Shown one piece after another: positions 21,235 through 31,500 of a DNA stretch of 64,000 bases. Source of the stretch: Tissierella pigra (GTDB taxonomy: Bacteria > Bacillota > Clostridia > Tissierellales > Tissierellaceae). Each line of letters starts with the position of its first letter. Position 1 is the stretch's first letter. The translations under genes and the position numbers were made by a program. The DNA lies in contig NZ_VUNQ01000010.1 of the NCBI RefSeq assembly GCF_009695605.1, forward strand, positions 1 through 64,000. The letters run 5' to 3'. The notes under the pieces are model-generated. The model had not been told where the DNA came from. It ran no database searches and was given only the letters and a program-made list of their open reading frames with translations.

Positions 21235-21649
21235 ATACATCCATACCACTCATTTTCTTGGGCTTTGTACTTCTTCTACTACTATCTCTAGTCTTTAATT
21301 GGTCTTGCTTTTCATTACTATCTTTTAAAAATTTACTGATTTTGTCTTCAAAAGACATATGCTTCATTTTATCATCAGGCTTATTCCATTCAATTTCTAC
21401 TGGTTTAGTAGTTTTTGGCTTTGCCTGTCTGATGGAAAGGCTAATCTTTCCTTCATTTGAAATTGATAAAACTTTTACTTTTACTTTTTGATCTTTTTTC
21501 AGATGATCAGTTACCTTTTCTACATAATCATGTGATATTTCCGAAATATGAACAAGTCCACTTTTACCTTCTGGTAGCTGAATAAAGGCACCAAAGTTTG
21601 TTATTCCTGTAACAGTACCATCAACTACTGCTCCCACAGATACTGGCAT
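21233..21649 (-). CDS. S1 domain RNA-binding protein (YabR-like)
   Basis: A 138-residue protein with one N-terminal S1/OB domain (about 1-75; GTVTGITNFGAFIQL, GLVHISEIS, VKVKVLSI). A charged, disordered C-terminal tail follows. It matches YabR of B. subtilis in length and position between divIC and spoIIE; the function there is unclear, probably ribosome- or RNA-associated. ATG start. It ends the yabP-yabQ-divIC run. Confidence 0.9.
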   Translation of the reverse strand: MPVSVGAVVDGTVTGITNFGAFIQLPEGKSGLVHISEISHDYVEKVTDHLKKDQKVKVKVLSISNEGKISLSIRQAKPKTTKPVEIEWNKPDDKMKHMSFEDKISKFLKDSNEKQDQLKTRDSSRRSTKPKKMSGMDV

Positions 21650-21717
21650 AAATTAATGATTCCTCCTTAAAAATAGTTTTCTTAATTTAGTATATATTAG
21701 AACTCTTTTAATGTCAA

Positions 21718-22044
21718 TTAGTTCTCATTTTTTATAGGATTTAAAAAAGGATTTTTATTTTTATTTTTATCTATATATATAATTTCCCTTGGTTTTACCA
21801 TTCCTAGTTCATCCCTTGCTACTTTCTCTACAAATTGCAAAGAGTCACTATCCTCTATTTCTTTACTTAGGACATTTATTTCCTTCTCTAGAGTTTGTAC
21901 TTCTTTTTGGACTTCTTTCCGCTTCGCTTCTAGGTTCTTCATTAAGCTCCTTTGATTCCACAGTGTAAGTCCTACATATATAAGTAAAAAACCAATAATA
22001 AGATTTAATAAACTAAGTCTTTTTTTATTCTTTTTCTTTTGCAT
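21718..22044 (-). CDS. divIC: Septum formation initiator, DivIC
   Basis: Bitopic cell-division protein that acts with FtsL and DivIB at the septum. It has about 108 residues: a basic N-terminal tail, one membrane helix (about 9-27) and an extracellular leucine-zipper coiled coil (about 33-65). The conserved ARDELGMVKPREIIY end motif is present. The internal ATG at 22044 is chosen because GGTGGTGA precedes it; an ATG 15 bases upstream has no site. Confidence 0.93.
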   Translation of the reverse strand: MQKKKNKKRLSLLNLIIGFLLIYVGLTLWNQRSLMKNLEAKRKEVQKEVQTLEKEINVLSKEIEDSDSLQFVEKVARDELGMVKPREIIYIDKNKNKNPFLNPIKNEN

Positions 22045-22092
22045 TATTTCACCACCCATATATACTTATTCTACAAAAATCAAAAAACTCCT

Positions 22093-22560
22093 CTATTTTT
22101 TTGAAGAAATTATTTTTTTGTATTTCTTTGTTTGTTGAATGATTTCCGTCGGAATTCTTTTTATTCGTCTAAGTGTTGGCAATGATTTCTTCTTTAGAAG
22201 TTTAAAAGGATATAAAATTGGAGAAATGATTCCCTTAATAAATGTACTTATGACTTTTCCAACTTTAATACATAGTCCATAGATATATTTGCTAAATAAT
22301 TTATAATATATAATTATTCCTAGAAAAAAACCAAGTAAAATATATCCTCTTATTTCACCCCAATTGGTCTTTATTATAGTGTAAAAAAATATGGAAGCTA
22401 TAGCTGTCCAAAACAATAAGTCCCCTAAATAAGTTATAATTTTATTAGGCCTTAAAAAATACCTTATGGCTTTATATAAGTCATAAATAAATCCTGCCAT
22501 TAAGCCACTATAAATAACTGTAAGAAAAATATGTATTTCTAATATTAGTGAAGTATCCAT
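22093..22560 (-). CDS. yabQ: Spore cortex biosynthesis protein YabQ
   Basis: Membrane protein of the mother cell needed for spore cortex formation in B. subtilis. It has 155 residues with four or five hydrophobic segments in the first 110 and a strongly basic C-terminal tail. The segment FIYDLYKAIRYFLRP is the recognisable YabQ signature. It follows yabP by 17 bases, so the two are cotranscribed. Identification rests on this signature and on gene order. Confidence 0.9.
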   Translation of the reverse strand: MDTSLILEIHIFLTVIYSGLMAGFIYDLYKAIRYFLRPNKIITYLGDLLFWTAIASIFFYTIIKTNWGEIRGYILLGFFLGIIIYYKLFSKYIYGLCIKVGKVISTFIKGIISPILYPFKLLKKKSLPTLRRIKRIPTEIIQQTKKYKKIISSKK

Positions 22561-22577
22561 TTTTTTCTCCTTATAAA

Positions 22578-22856
22578 TTATTTAAATAGCTTACTCATTA
22601 TATTCTTTGGGTTTGGGTCCTTATCTGTATAATGTAGTCCATTGATTCTTCCATCTATTTTTACTCCACCATCATCTAAGTTAAGTTTAGATATATTTAA
22701 CCCTTCTCCTTTTATTATCATACCACCTTTAATCGTTGTCAATATAATTGTATTGTCATTGAAACTTTCTACCTGCTCTACTCCTGTTACAGTCATTTTA
22801 TCCCTATCTTCAACCATTATATTTTGATTTTTAAATCTAATTTTATTTTCAGTCAT
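22578..22856 (-). CDS. yabP: Spore coat/cortex protein YabP
   Basis: Small sporulation protein of the YabP/YqfC family, required with YabQ for cortex assembly. It has 92 residues rich in beta strands, with the family pattern MTVTGVEQVESFNDNTIIL and GLNISKLNLDDG. The ATG at 22856 is preceded by GGAGG at ideal spacing; a longer frame starting 33 bases upstream lacks a site. In B. subtilis the pair is under sigma-E. Only a weak candidate promoter is seen in the 47 bases upstream. Confidence 0.93.
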   Translation of the reverse strand: MTENKIRFKNQNIMVEDRDKMTVTGVEQVESFNDNTIILTTIKGGMIIKGEGLNISKLNLDDGGVKIDGRINGLHYTDKDPNPKNIMSKLFK

Positions 22857-22903
22857 TATATCCCTCCTATTTCTTATATAGTCATACACTAATATTTATG
22901 AAT

Positions 22904-22933
22904 AAAAAAAGACTTTTATTACAAAGTCTTTTT
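22904..22933. terminator. Terminator downstream of rqcP
   Basis: GACTTT (22911-22916) and AAAGTC (22923-22928) are flanked by runs of A and T on both sides, so the hairpin can work in both directions. On the minus strand it ends the rqcP transcript and separates it from yabP. Confidence 0.75.
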
Positions 22934-23175
22934 TATTCTATCTTCTTATATAGCCCTAGAGCATCATCTTTTTTTACATTATCCGATATATTTAATATTT
23001 CAAAATTCATTGGCTCAGTTCCAAAAGCAATTTGAACTCTATCTCCAACTTTAACCTCGTCCCCAGGCTTGGCCACTTTTCCGTTTATGGATACTCTACC
23101 TTGTTCACAAGCTTCCTTGGCAATAGTTCTTCTTTTTATGATTCTGGCATTTTTCAAAAACTTATCAATTCTCAT
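22933..23175 (-). CDS. rqcP: S4-domain protein RqcP (YabO/Hsp15 family)
   Basis: An 80-residue S4 RNA-binding protein beginning MRIDKFLKNARIIKRR. In B. subtilis RqcP works with RqcH on stalled 50S subunits to add C-terminal alanine tails in ribosome-associated quality control. The S4 fold occupies about residues 1-55 (EQGRVSINGKVAKPGDEVKVGD). ATG start with AGGAGTGG. It sits between hupB and yabP, as in Bacillus, with a terminator on each side. Confidence 0.94.
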   Translation of the reverse strand: MRIDKFLKNARIIKRRTIAKEACEQGRVSINGKVAKPGDEVKVGDRVQIAFGTEPMNFEILNISDNVKKDDALGLYKKIE

Positions 23176-23189
23176 AAAACCACTCCTAC

Positions 23190-23216
23190 AAAAAAATCAG
23201 GTCAAAGACCTGATTT
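23190..23216 (-). terminator. Intrinsic terminator of hupB
   Basis: AATCAGGTC and GACCTGATT form a 9-bp stem with a three-base loop, followed by seven T on the minus strand. Confidence 0.85.
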
Positions 23217-23218
23217 TA

Positions 23219-23497
23219 TTATTTATTTACTGTTTCTTTTAAAGCCTTTCCAGCTTTAAATACTGGAGCTTTAGATGCTGCTATTTTAATTATTTCTTCT
23301 GGGTTTCTTGGGTTTCTACCTTCTCTAGCTTTTCTTTCTCTTACTTCAAATGTTCCAAATCCAACAAGTTGAACTTTATCTCCACCTGCTAATGTTTCCT
23401 CTACTGTCTTCATAAATGCGTTAAGTGCGCTTTCTGCGTCCTTCTTAGTTAAATTACTTTTCTCTGCTATACTTGATACTAATTCAGCTTTGTTCAT
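23219..23497 (-). CDS. hupB: HU family DNA-binding protein
   Basis: Nucleoid-associated protein that bends DNA. It has 92 residues beginning [20 protein letters not shown], with the beta-arm signature [20 protein letters not shown]. It differs from the usual 90 only at the end. ATG start with GAGGAGG. It lies between mazG and rqcP, and a strong terminator follows directly, so it is probably expressed well above its neighbours. Confidence 0.97.
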   Translation of the reverse strand: MNKAELVSSIAEKSNLTKKDAESALNAFMKTVEETLAGGDKVQLVGFGTFEVRERKAREGRNPRNPEEIIKIAASKAPVFKAGKALKETVNK

Positions 23498-23585
23498 AAT
23501 TAATTCCTCCTCGTAGTTTTATTATTTAAATAATAATTCTTTGCAAATTTAAAACCATTCTTTATATTATATAATTGTTAGCATT

Positions 23586-25046
23586 TTAATGGATTTTATG
23601 TATCTTTGCCTCATTCCATAATCTATCCATTTCATCTAAATTTGCATTCTCAATACTTTTGCCCACTTTCTTTAATCCATCCTCAATAAATTCAAATCTA
23701 TTAATAAATTTATTAATGGTCCTGTTTAGAGCTATTTCTGGATTTACATTTAAAAATCTAGAAAGATTGACTACAGCAAAAAGTAGGTCTCCTATTTCGT
23801 CCTCTGTTTCTTCGCCACCACCTCCGAATTGTTCCATAGCTTCTATTACTTCTTGATATTCTTCCATTACCTTATCCAATGCCCCTTTTATGTCTTCCCA
23901 GTCAAATCCAATCTCTGCTGCTTTTTCTTGAATCTTAAAACTAGTCATTAAAGCCGGCAACTTAGGTATATTTTTCAATTTATCAGTAAAGCTATGAATA
24001 TCTCTCTTGGCATACTTTAGCATATTCCAATTATATACTACTTCTTGGCTATTTTCCACACTTTTTTCTAAAAAAACATGAGGATGTCTATAAATTAATT
24101 TCTGAGCAAGAGTTGACGTTATATCATATAGAGTAAACTCTCCTTCTTCAGAGGCAATTTCTCCATGAAAGATAATTTGAAGTAATAAATCTCCCAATTC
24201 TTCCACCAGTCCATCAATATCATTTTCATCAATGGCATTTACTACTTCATAGGCTTCTTCAATTAAACATTGCCTTATACTTTCGTGAGTCTGTTCTATA
24301 TCCCAAGGGCAACCATTTTCAGATCTTAATATTTTCATTATACCTAATAAATCGTTGAAGTCAAATACTTTCTTATCTATTTTTACCATTTTAGGCACAT
24401 ATATACTAGTTAATGCTCCTATTTCTTCAACTCTATCCAATTCATAAATAGGTATAAAGTACTTTTTTTCATCTTTTTTTATTCCAGCACTATGGATTAA
24501 ATATATTTCATATTCATCACCGTATATTTCTGATAATATAAGCTTAACCTCAGATAATATTCTATGGTTATATACCTGAGTAATTATAGTGTCCGAATTT
24601 ATATCTACTATCAAGCTATTAAATCCTACTCCATCTACTATTTTAAGTCCATTTATAGGATCTATCCCCACTAATTCTATCATAGGTTCTATAAAGCTCA
24701 TACCAGATACTATCTCTATATCTATATTCTCATTCATTAGAATTTCTACAGTTTTTTCAGCTACTAAAGGATTTCCCGGTACAAAATAATTTATTTGAGA
24801 ATTCTTTTTAGATTCCTCTATTAAATCCATAGCAATTTTTTCATATACATCTTTAAAATCATCTTCCTTATCATATAAGAAGTCATAAGATTTATAAGGT
24901 ATATTCTTATTTATAAAATATTCAACAGTAGGATGTTTTTCAGTCCTTAAAAAATTTTTATCTCCTGAATTTATTCTATCGACCGCCCCTAATGTAAGGG
25001 AATCTACGCTTCCAGGTCCTAATCCTATTATATATATCTTTCCCAT
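23586..25046 (-). CDS. mazG: Tetrapyrrole methylase-MazG fusion protein (YabN)
   Basis: A two-domain protein of 486 residues. The N-terminal half is a SAM-dependent tetrapyrrole-methylase-like domain (GLGPGSVDSLTLGA at 6-19; its substrate is unknown). The C-terminal half is a MazG nucleotide pyrophosphohydrolase (LRSENGCPWDIEQTHESI; EELGDLLLQI; EDEIGDLLFAVVN). MazG removes aberrant or excess NTPs. ATG start with AAAGGAG. The fusion is standard in Firmicutes; it follows the SpoVB-like gene by 25 bases. Confidence 0.95.
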   Translation of the reverse strand: MGKIYIIGLGPGSVDSLTLGAVDRINSGDKNFLRTEKHPTVEYFINKNIPYKSYDFLYDKEDDFKDVYEKIAMDLIEESKKNSQINYFVPGNPLVAEKTVEILMNENIDIEIVSGMSFIEPMIELVGIDPINGLKIVDGVGFNSLIVDINSDTIITQVYNHRILSEVKLILSEIYGDEYEIYLIHSAGIKKDEKKYFIPIYELDRVEEIGALTSIYVPKMVKIDKKVFDFNDLLGIMKILRSENGCPWDIEQTHESIRQCLIEEAYEVVNAIDENDIDGLVEELGDLLLQIIFHGEIASEEGEFTLYDITSTLAQKLIYRHPHVFLEKSVENSQEVVYNWNMLKYAKRDIHSFTDKLKNIPKLPALMTSFKIQEKAAEIGFDWEDIKGALDKVMEEYQEVIEAMEQFGGGGEETEDEIGDLLFAVVNLSRFLNVNPEIALNRTINKFINRFEFIEDGLKKVGKSIENANLDEMDRLWNEAKIHKIH

Positions 25047-25071
25047 AGTCTTTCTCCTTTGTATACTTCTA

Positions 25072-26679
25072 TTAAAATAATTTAAATTTACTTAGTTTTT
25101 TACCTATTTTAACACCATTAGGCAGTAGGTTAAAGTCATCTTCTGTAATAGCTCCTGTTATAATTAAAAATACCCCATATACAAGTACTCCAACTAATAC
25201 TGCAACTATTGTAGCCAACTTTTCTCCAATTATATCCATTAAAAATAAATAAGAAAGAAAAGCTGCTATGGCCATAGATAAGGATGAAATGAAAGGTTTA
25301 ATAAATATATCTTTAAAACTTAGCTTTACCTTAGCTAAAGTCCTCACACTTATTAAGTCTAAAATTGCTGCAATACCAAAGGCTACTACAGTTGAGATAG
25401 CAGCACCATAAATATTTATACTGGGTACAGCAGTTAAAGTATATGAAAGTATTACTTTAATTATGGCTCCTATAAATAAATTTATAGCTGGAACTATTGG
25501 TTTACCTAAACCTTGGAGGATTGCAGACAAAGTTTGAACTAAAGTTAAAAATATTACACCAAAGGATAAAATTGATAGTAAATTCCCTATATTAATTATG
25601 GTTTCTAAATCATTTTTATAATACAATAATCCAATTATTGGTCTTGCCAATACAAATAAACCAAATGCACAAGGTAACCCGATTAATAGTGTCATTCTAA
25701 TACCAGAGGCAGAGATAGCTTCTATTTCTTTCTTTTTTCTTCTTGCATTGGCATCTGAAATAACTGGCACTAAACTCATGGAAATCGCCAAGGAGAAAAC
25801 TTGAGGTAAATTAATTACCGTTTGAGCCATTCCTTTTAGATTACCATATAATCCATTGGCTTCTGATTCTAAATATCCTATGGATTGTAATCTTTTTAAT
25901 ACAACTGCCACATCTATGGTGTCCATTATTGGAACAATGGCTGAACCTAAAGTAATAGGAATTGCTATTATAAGAAGGTCTTTTATTATAGTGCCTATTT
26001 TGTACTCTTCAGTATATATACTATTTTCCAACTCTTTTTTTGCTTCTTTTCGACCATAAAAGTAAATGAATATCATAGTAAGGGTTCCCATTATAGCACC
26101 TATGGAGCCACCAAGGGATGCCCCTCCTGCTGCCATGGGAATTCCTTTATCTAATAAAAAATATGTTAGTAAAAGTCCTGACCCTACTCTAAATAACTGT
26201 TCCATTATCTGTGATAATGCAGTTGGGGTCATTAATTGGCGTCCTTGAAAATATCCTCTAAAGACAGCCATAATAGGAACAACAAATAAAGCTGGTACTA
26301 ATGCAATGAGAGCATAGTAGGCATTGCTATTACCCATTTTCTCTACCATACTACCAGCAGTAAAAAATAAGAATAAAGATGTAAGTAATCCACCTATGGA
26401 AAGCCCTGTTAATGCAACTTTAAAAACTCGCTCTGCACTTTTAAAATCTTTTACTGCTCTTTTCTCTGATACCAACTTAGCTATTGCTACAGGAAAACCT
26501 GCTGTAGATATAGAAAGTAATAAAGAGTATAAAGGATATGCTGTAGAATAATATCCCATACCTTCTGATTGAATTATATTAGATAATGGTATTCTATAAA
26601 CTGCACCTAAAATCTTTACAATTATTCCAGCTATACTTAAAATAACGGCACCTTTTAGGAAATTATTTTTCTTAGTCAT
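25072..26679 (-). CDS. Polysaccharide/lipid II flippase-like protein (SpoVB/YabM, MVF family)
   Basis: A 535-residue integral membrane protein with about 14 helices of the MATE/MOP fold. The opening GAVILSIAGIIVKILGAVYR and GMGYYSTAYPLYSL are typical of SpoVB and its paralogue YabM. SpoVB is needed for cortex peptidoglycan and probably flips lipid-linked precursors. Which paralogue this is cannot be told from sequence alone; its place between spoVT and mazG matches YabM. ATG start. Confidence 0.92.
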   Translation of the reverse strand: MTKKNNFLKGAVILSIAGIIVKILGAVYRIPLSNIIQSEGMGYYSTAYPLYSLLLSISTAGFPVAIAKLVSEKRAVKDFKSAERVFKVALTGLSIGGLLTSLFLFFTAGSMVEKMGNSNAYYALIALVPALFVVPIMAVFRGYFQGRQLMTPTALSQIMEQLFRVGSGLLLTYFLLDKGIPMAAGGASLGGSIGAIMGTLTMIFIYFYGRKEAKKELENSIYTEEYKIGTIIKDLLIIAIPITLGSAIVPIMDTIDVAVVLKRLQSIGYLESEANGLYGNLKGMAQTVINLPQVFSLAISMSLVPVISDANARRKKKEIEAISASGIRMTLLIGLPCAFGLFVLARPIIGLLYYKNDLETIINIGNLLSILSFGVIFLTLVQTLSAILQGLGKPIVPAINLFIGAIIKVILSYTLTAVPSINIYGAAISTVVAFGIAAILDLISVRTLAKVKLSFKDIFIKPFISSLSMAIAAFLSYLFLMDIIGEKLATIVAVLVGVLVYGVFLIITGAITEDDFNLLPNGVKIGKKLSKFKLF

Positions 26680-26748
26680 TAATTTTCCCCCTATAACATA
26701 ATCTTTTATATTATATCACTTAATTTAGTAAAATAATACAAATAAAAG

Positions 26749-26775
26749 ATAAAACCTACCCTATATGGGTAGGTT
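26749..26775 (-). terminator. Intrinsic terminator of spoVT
   Basis: AACCTACCC pairs with GGGTAGGTT, and the minus strand continues into TTTTATCTTTTA. It sits directly after the spoVT stop. Confidence 0.8.
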
Positions 26776-26776
26776 G

Positions 26777-27328
26777 CTAATTTTCCATTTGTTTAGACAA
26801 AAATCCTGCTGCTGTTTCCGTTAACTTTACTTCTAATTCTCCCATAATAGAATTTGGTTCCTTTGATATAAGTATAACTGAACCTATTGGGTCACCCTGC
26901 ATAATTATAGGTGCAATTACTTGAGCTGAATACTTATCTAAATTAGGGTCCTCATATATTATCTTCATAGGATTATTATCGGCATTAGTTGTATAAGTGC
27001 TTCTACCTTCAGTCAACTTTTCCAATTCAGGGCTAATCCTTTTCTCTAAGTATTCTCTTTTAGAACCTCCAGATATTGCTATTATATAATCTCTATCTGA
27101 AATCAAAGCTGTATGGTTAGTACTTTCATGTAGAGAGTCACAGTACTCCTGAGCAAATTCATTTAGTTCTCCTATAGGTGAATACTTTTTAAGAATTACT
27201 TGCCCTTCCCTATCAGTAAATATTTCTAAAGGGTCACCTTCTCTAATTCTAAGAGTTCTCCTAATTTCTTTTGGAATTACAACTCTGCCTAGTTCATCTA
27301 TTCTTCTAACGATTCCTGTGGCCTTCAT
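26777..27328 (-). CDS. spoVT: Stage V sporulation regulator SpoVT
   Basis: DNA-binding regulator of late forespore genes. It has 183 residues: an N-terminal AbrB-type swapped-hairpin domain (KATGIVRRIDELGRVVIPKE, 2-21) and a C-terminal GAF domain from about residue 55. ATG start. In B. subtilis it is made under sigma-G and then tunes the sigma-G regulon. A matching promoter is seen at 27365-27395. Confidence 0.97.
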   Translation of the reverse strand: MKATGIVRRIDELGRVVIPKEIRRTLRIREGDPLEIFTDREGQVILKKYSPIGELNEFAQEYCDSLHESTNHTALISDRDYIIAISGGSKREYLEKRISPELEKLTEGRSTYTTNADNNPMKIIYEDPNLDKYSAQVIAPIIMQGDPIGSVILISKEPNSIMGELEVKLTETAAGFLSKQMEN

Positions 27329-27364
27329 TATTTTCCTCCTTAAACAATAATTGTGTAGTAAAAT

Positions 27365-27395
27365 TATTATTCAACCAAAAGGAAAATTTTATTCA
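27365..27395 (-). promoter_or_regulatory. Candidate sigma-G promoter of spoVT
   Basis: On the minus strand TGAATA (27395-27390), 18 bases, AATAATA (27371-27365). This resembles the sigma-G pattern of a TGAATA-type -35 and a CATAMTA-type -10. The start would fall about 30 bases before the ATG. Confidence 0.5.
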
Positions 27396-27522
27396 TCTTT
27401 GTTACTTTATGTTAAAGTGTTTACATTAACTACTTTAATATAAGGTAAAATAACGCTATTTTATCATATTTGCAAAATACGGCTCTAACATAGTTGTTAA
27501 CCTTTTTTATTAATTAATTGCT

Positions 27523-28467
27523 CTATTTTGAATCCTTTAAATCTAAATATACTTTAACCTTAGCACTATTCCTTAAACCTTGAATAGCTTCCAGATATTT
27601 TTGTTCCTTTAACAGTTTGATTATATCATCTTTCAAAGCCTCAAAGGTATCTTTTCTATCTTCAAGATGTATTATATGGTATCCTACTTCTGTTTTTACT
27701 AAGTTGCTGACTTCTCCAATATTTAAATCAAATGCAGCTTCTTCAAATTCGGAGATCATACTGCCCTTAGTAAAGTATCCTAAATTTCCTCCTTCTACGG
27801 CTGAAGCTTTATCTATAGACACTTCTTGGGCTAATACATCAAATTTTTCACCTGCATTTAATCTTTCTAAAACCTTTTTACCTTCTTCTTCTGTCTTTAC
27901 CAAAATATGGCTTGCCTTTATTACAACTAAATCATCCTTATTGGCTTCAAAATATTTTTTTGCTTCTTTCTCAGTTACATCAGTTTCAGCCATAAATGTT
28001 TCTCTATGTTTATTAAACAATAATTCTTTTCTTAAATTTTCTTTGAAAAATTCCTGTGAGATTTTATTATTCTCTAAAAATTCATCAAATTTTTCTTGTC
28101 CACCCATCATAGAAACATAGCTTGACGTTTGCTCTTCAATTTCTTCATCTGTTATGGTTATATTCATTTTATTTGCTTCTTTTGATACTATCTTTTCCAT
28201 GATTAATCTTTGAACTATTTCATTTTTAAGATTCTCTTCTAGGGTTTTTCCGTCTTCTCCTACTTCTGCCATGGCTCCTTCTCCAAGTCGTTGTTCATAT
28301 ATTTTCTTATATACTTGGAAATCACTTTCAAATTCTTCAGTTGTTATACCTTCTCCGTCAACTTTAGCCACAAATCCATCTTCTTTTTTTGTACATCCAC
28401 CTATGGTAAAAACCATTGCTAATAGTAATCCCATGACTAAAATCTTTCTATAATTTATTTTTTTCAA
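27523..28467 (-). CDS. prsA: Foldase lipoprotein, PrsA-like peptidyl-prolyl isomerase
   Basis: Extracytoplasmic membrane-anchored foldase. A signal peptide ends in the lipobox IGGC, making the Cys the lipidated residue (position 25 from the TTG start). A SurA-like N-terminal chaperone region follows, then a parvulin domain (KASHILVKTEEEGKK; GNLGYFTKGSM; TEVGYHIIHLEDR). Total is about 314 residues. TTG at 28467 fits the AAAGGA site; the ATG three codons upstream overlaps that site. It lies between spoVT and mfd, where Bacillus has no prsA. Confidence 0.92.
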   Translation of the reverse strand: MKKINYRKILVMGLLLAMVFTIGGCTKKEDGFVAKVDGEGITTEEFESDFQVYKKIYEQRLGEGAMAEVGEDGKTLEENLKNEIVQRLIMEKIVSKEANKMNITITDEEIEEQTSSYVSMMGGQEKFDEFLENNKISQEFFKENLRKELLFNKHRETFMAETDVTEKEAKKYFEANKDDLVVIKASHILVKTEEEGKKVLERLNAGEKFDVLAQEVSIDKASAVEGGNLGYFTKGSMISEFEEAAFDLNIGEVSNLVKTEVGYHIIHLEDRKDTFEALKDDIIKLLKEQKYLEAIQGLRNSAKVKVYLDLKDSK

Positions 28468-28504
28468 TAGTAACATCCTTTCTTATCTATTTGTAATAAG
28501 CCTT

Positions 28505-31500
28505 TTAAATATTGTTTCCCTTATAATCAAAACCATGAATCTTTTCAATTAAAGATTTTAATTCATCTAATACATTAGATTTTATTTTGTAATTAAAAGA
28601 TGGTTCTTGAGATAGATTAAATGATAGTCTTTTTCCATATTCAGTAGATAAATAGTGAAGTAGTTCTACTGAGATTTTATCTGTATCACTAAATTCTAAT
28701 CGAATTTCTTTATTTATTTGAGTAATACTTTTAATATTATTTTTACTTCCTAAGTATCTAATATAGGAAATATCCATTAGATTTTCAACTTCCTTAGGTA
28801 AATCTCCAAATCTATCAATTAACTCATCTAATAATTCCCTATAATCATCTATATTAGAAATTGAAGCAATTTTTTTATATACCTCTATCTTTTGTTCCTC
28901 ATCTTCGATATATCGTTCTTTAATATATCCATCTACTTTAATGTCCACTGTAGTATCTATACTTTCCTCTACTTCTTCTCCTTTTAATTTTCTAATAGCT
29001 TCACTTAAGAATTTTACATATAAGTCATATCCTATGGCTTCAATTTGTCCATGTTGTTCTACTCCCAGTAGATTTCCTGCTCCTCTTATTTCCAAGTCTC
29101 TCATGGCAATTTTAAACCCTGACCCAAATTCTGTAAATTCCTTTATAGCTCTAAGTCTTTTTTCTGCAACTTCTGATAAAACTTTATTGGTTTCATAGGT
29201 AAAATATCCATAGGCAATTCTATTGGATCTTCCTACTCTTCCCCTTAATTGATATAATTGGGAAAGTCCCATTTTGTCTGCATCATGAATTATTATGGTA
29301 TTTACATTTGGAATATCTAGCCCTGTTTCAATAATAGTAGTACATACCAAAACATCTACTTCATTTTCTAAAAAACTTACCATTACTTTTTCTAGTTCTC
29401 TTTCTGACATTTGTCCATGTCCTATGGCAAAGGTGGCCTCAGGTACTAGCTTCCTAAGAATTGAAGTTATCTTGTCTATGGTCTCAACTCTATTATATAA
29501 AAAATATACCTGCCCACCTCTCCCTATTTCTTTTAAAATAGCATCTCTAATCATTTGTTCGTTAAATTCAACTACATAGGTCTGTATAGGGTATCTTTCT
29601 TCTGGTGGGTCTTCAATAACAGACATATCTCTAATACCCGATAGAGACATATGTAATGTCCTAGGTATAGGGGTGGCCGTAAGAGTTAGTACATCTATTG
29701 TCTCCTTAAATTTCTTTAGAGATTCCTTATGTTTTACACCAAATCTTTGCTCCTCATCTATAATCAATAGACCTAAATCATGAAACGAAACATCCTTAGA
29801 TAATAGTCTGTGAGTACCTACTACAATATCTATTACTCCATTCCTAATATTGTCTATGGCTAGCTTTTGCTGAGACTTAGTTCTAAATCTGCTTAGTACA
29901 TCGACTTTAATTGGAAAACCTGAAAACCTTTCTACTATAGTATTATAATGTTGCTGTGCTAAAATTGTAGTAGGTACTAGAATAGCAACTTGTTTACTAT
30001 CCATTACAGCTTTAAATGCCGCTCTTAAAGCTACTTCAGTTTTTCCATATCCCACATCTCCACAAAGAAGCCTATCCATAGGTTTAGGCTTTTCCATATC
30101 TTTCTTAATTTCCAAGATACTTCTCAACTGACCATCTGTTTCTTCATAGGGGAATAAATCTTCAAACTCCCTTTGCCAGTTTCCATCTTTAGAAAATTCA
30201 AATCCTCTATATGCTTCCCGTTTCGCATATAGTTCCAGTAAATCATGGGCCATATCCTCTACTGCTTTTCTAGCCTTTTCTTTTGTTCTAGCCCATTCAG
30301 CACTAGACAATTTATTGACCTTAGGTTTTATACTATCTGATCCAATGTATTTCTGGATTAAGTGCATTTGGTCTATAGGTACATATAACTTGTCTTCTCC
30401 CCTATATCTTATGGTCATATAATCTTTTTTAATACCCTGAATATTTAACTGTTCTACACCTTCATAACGACCGATTCCATGGTTTTCATGTACTACATAG
30501 TCTCCTACATTTAAGTCGGAAAAGTTAACTTGTTTAGTACCCTTATTTTTTACTTTTCGAGATTTTTTCTTTCCTGCTCCGAATATTTCTTTATCACTTA
30601 TTACTATGAATTTTAAAAGAGGGTATTCAAATCCCCCTCCAATACTTCCAGGAGTAATAAACACTTGAGAAGATTTGATTTCTGTATTTTTATCCATTAA
30701 AAAACTAGACTCTATATCCATATTTACTAAGGTGTCTTGAAGTCTTTTTCCTCTTTCTTCTGTTCCAGAAAGTATTATTACTTTATAGCCTCTATATTTG
30801 AAATGATTAATATCCTCTTTTAAGATTTCCATCTTATTGTGATATGAGTGAGTACTTTTAATGGAAAAATCATGAATTGATTTTGGATTAAAGCTATTAG
30901 TACCACTTAATAATGCACTATTTGTAATACATATTTTTTCCTTTATTTCTTTTAGGACATCTGTATAATCATATAAAACATTGGAATGAGAAGGTAAAAT
31001 TTCTCCTACTTCATAAAGGTCTGTAAGCTTTAACCTAAAATTCTCCTCCATAAATTTTATACTTTCTTCTATTCTTTTAGGTTCGTCCATATAAATTAAT
31101 GCGTCTTCTTTTAAATACTCTATTATAGAAGATAGGTTCTCTTTAGGTATATAGGGAATTATCATTTCTCTGTTGGAAATAAACAATTTTTCTGCCAAAC
31201 TTTCTTTATACTTGTTGAACTTATTTTCTAAGTTTTCCTTCTCTATTCCACTGATTTTAGTCTTAGATAATGCCCTATTTAAATCCTTGTCTAAATTCTC
31301 AATAATATTTTCTCTATAGTCTTCTAAAATTAAAGTTTCCTTTACTGGAGATATAAGTGTATGATCCATTATATCCAAGGACCTCTGGTTTGTAATTTCA
31401 AAAGTTCTTATGGAATCCACTTCTTCATCAAATAATTCAATTCTAATTGGATTTGAACTATAAGGAGGAAAGAAATCTATAATTCCACCTCTGATACTAA

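Noticed and set aside
22873-22901. Possible sigma-E promoter of yabP (TCATAAA and TATATAAG on the minus strand)
   Set aside because: Expected from B. subtilis biology and correctly placed, but both boxes have too many mismatches to report as a feature.
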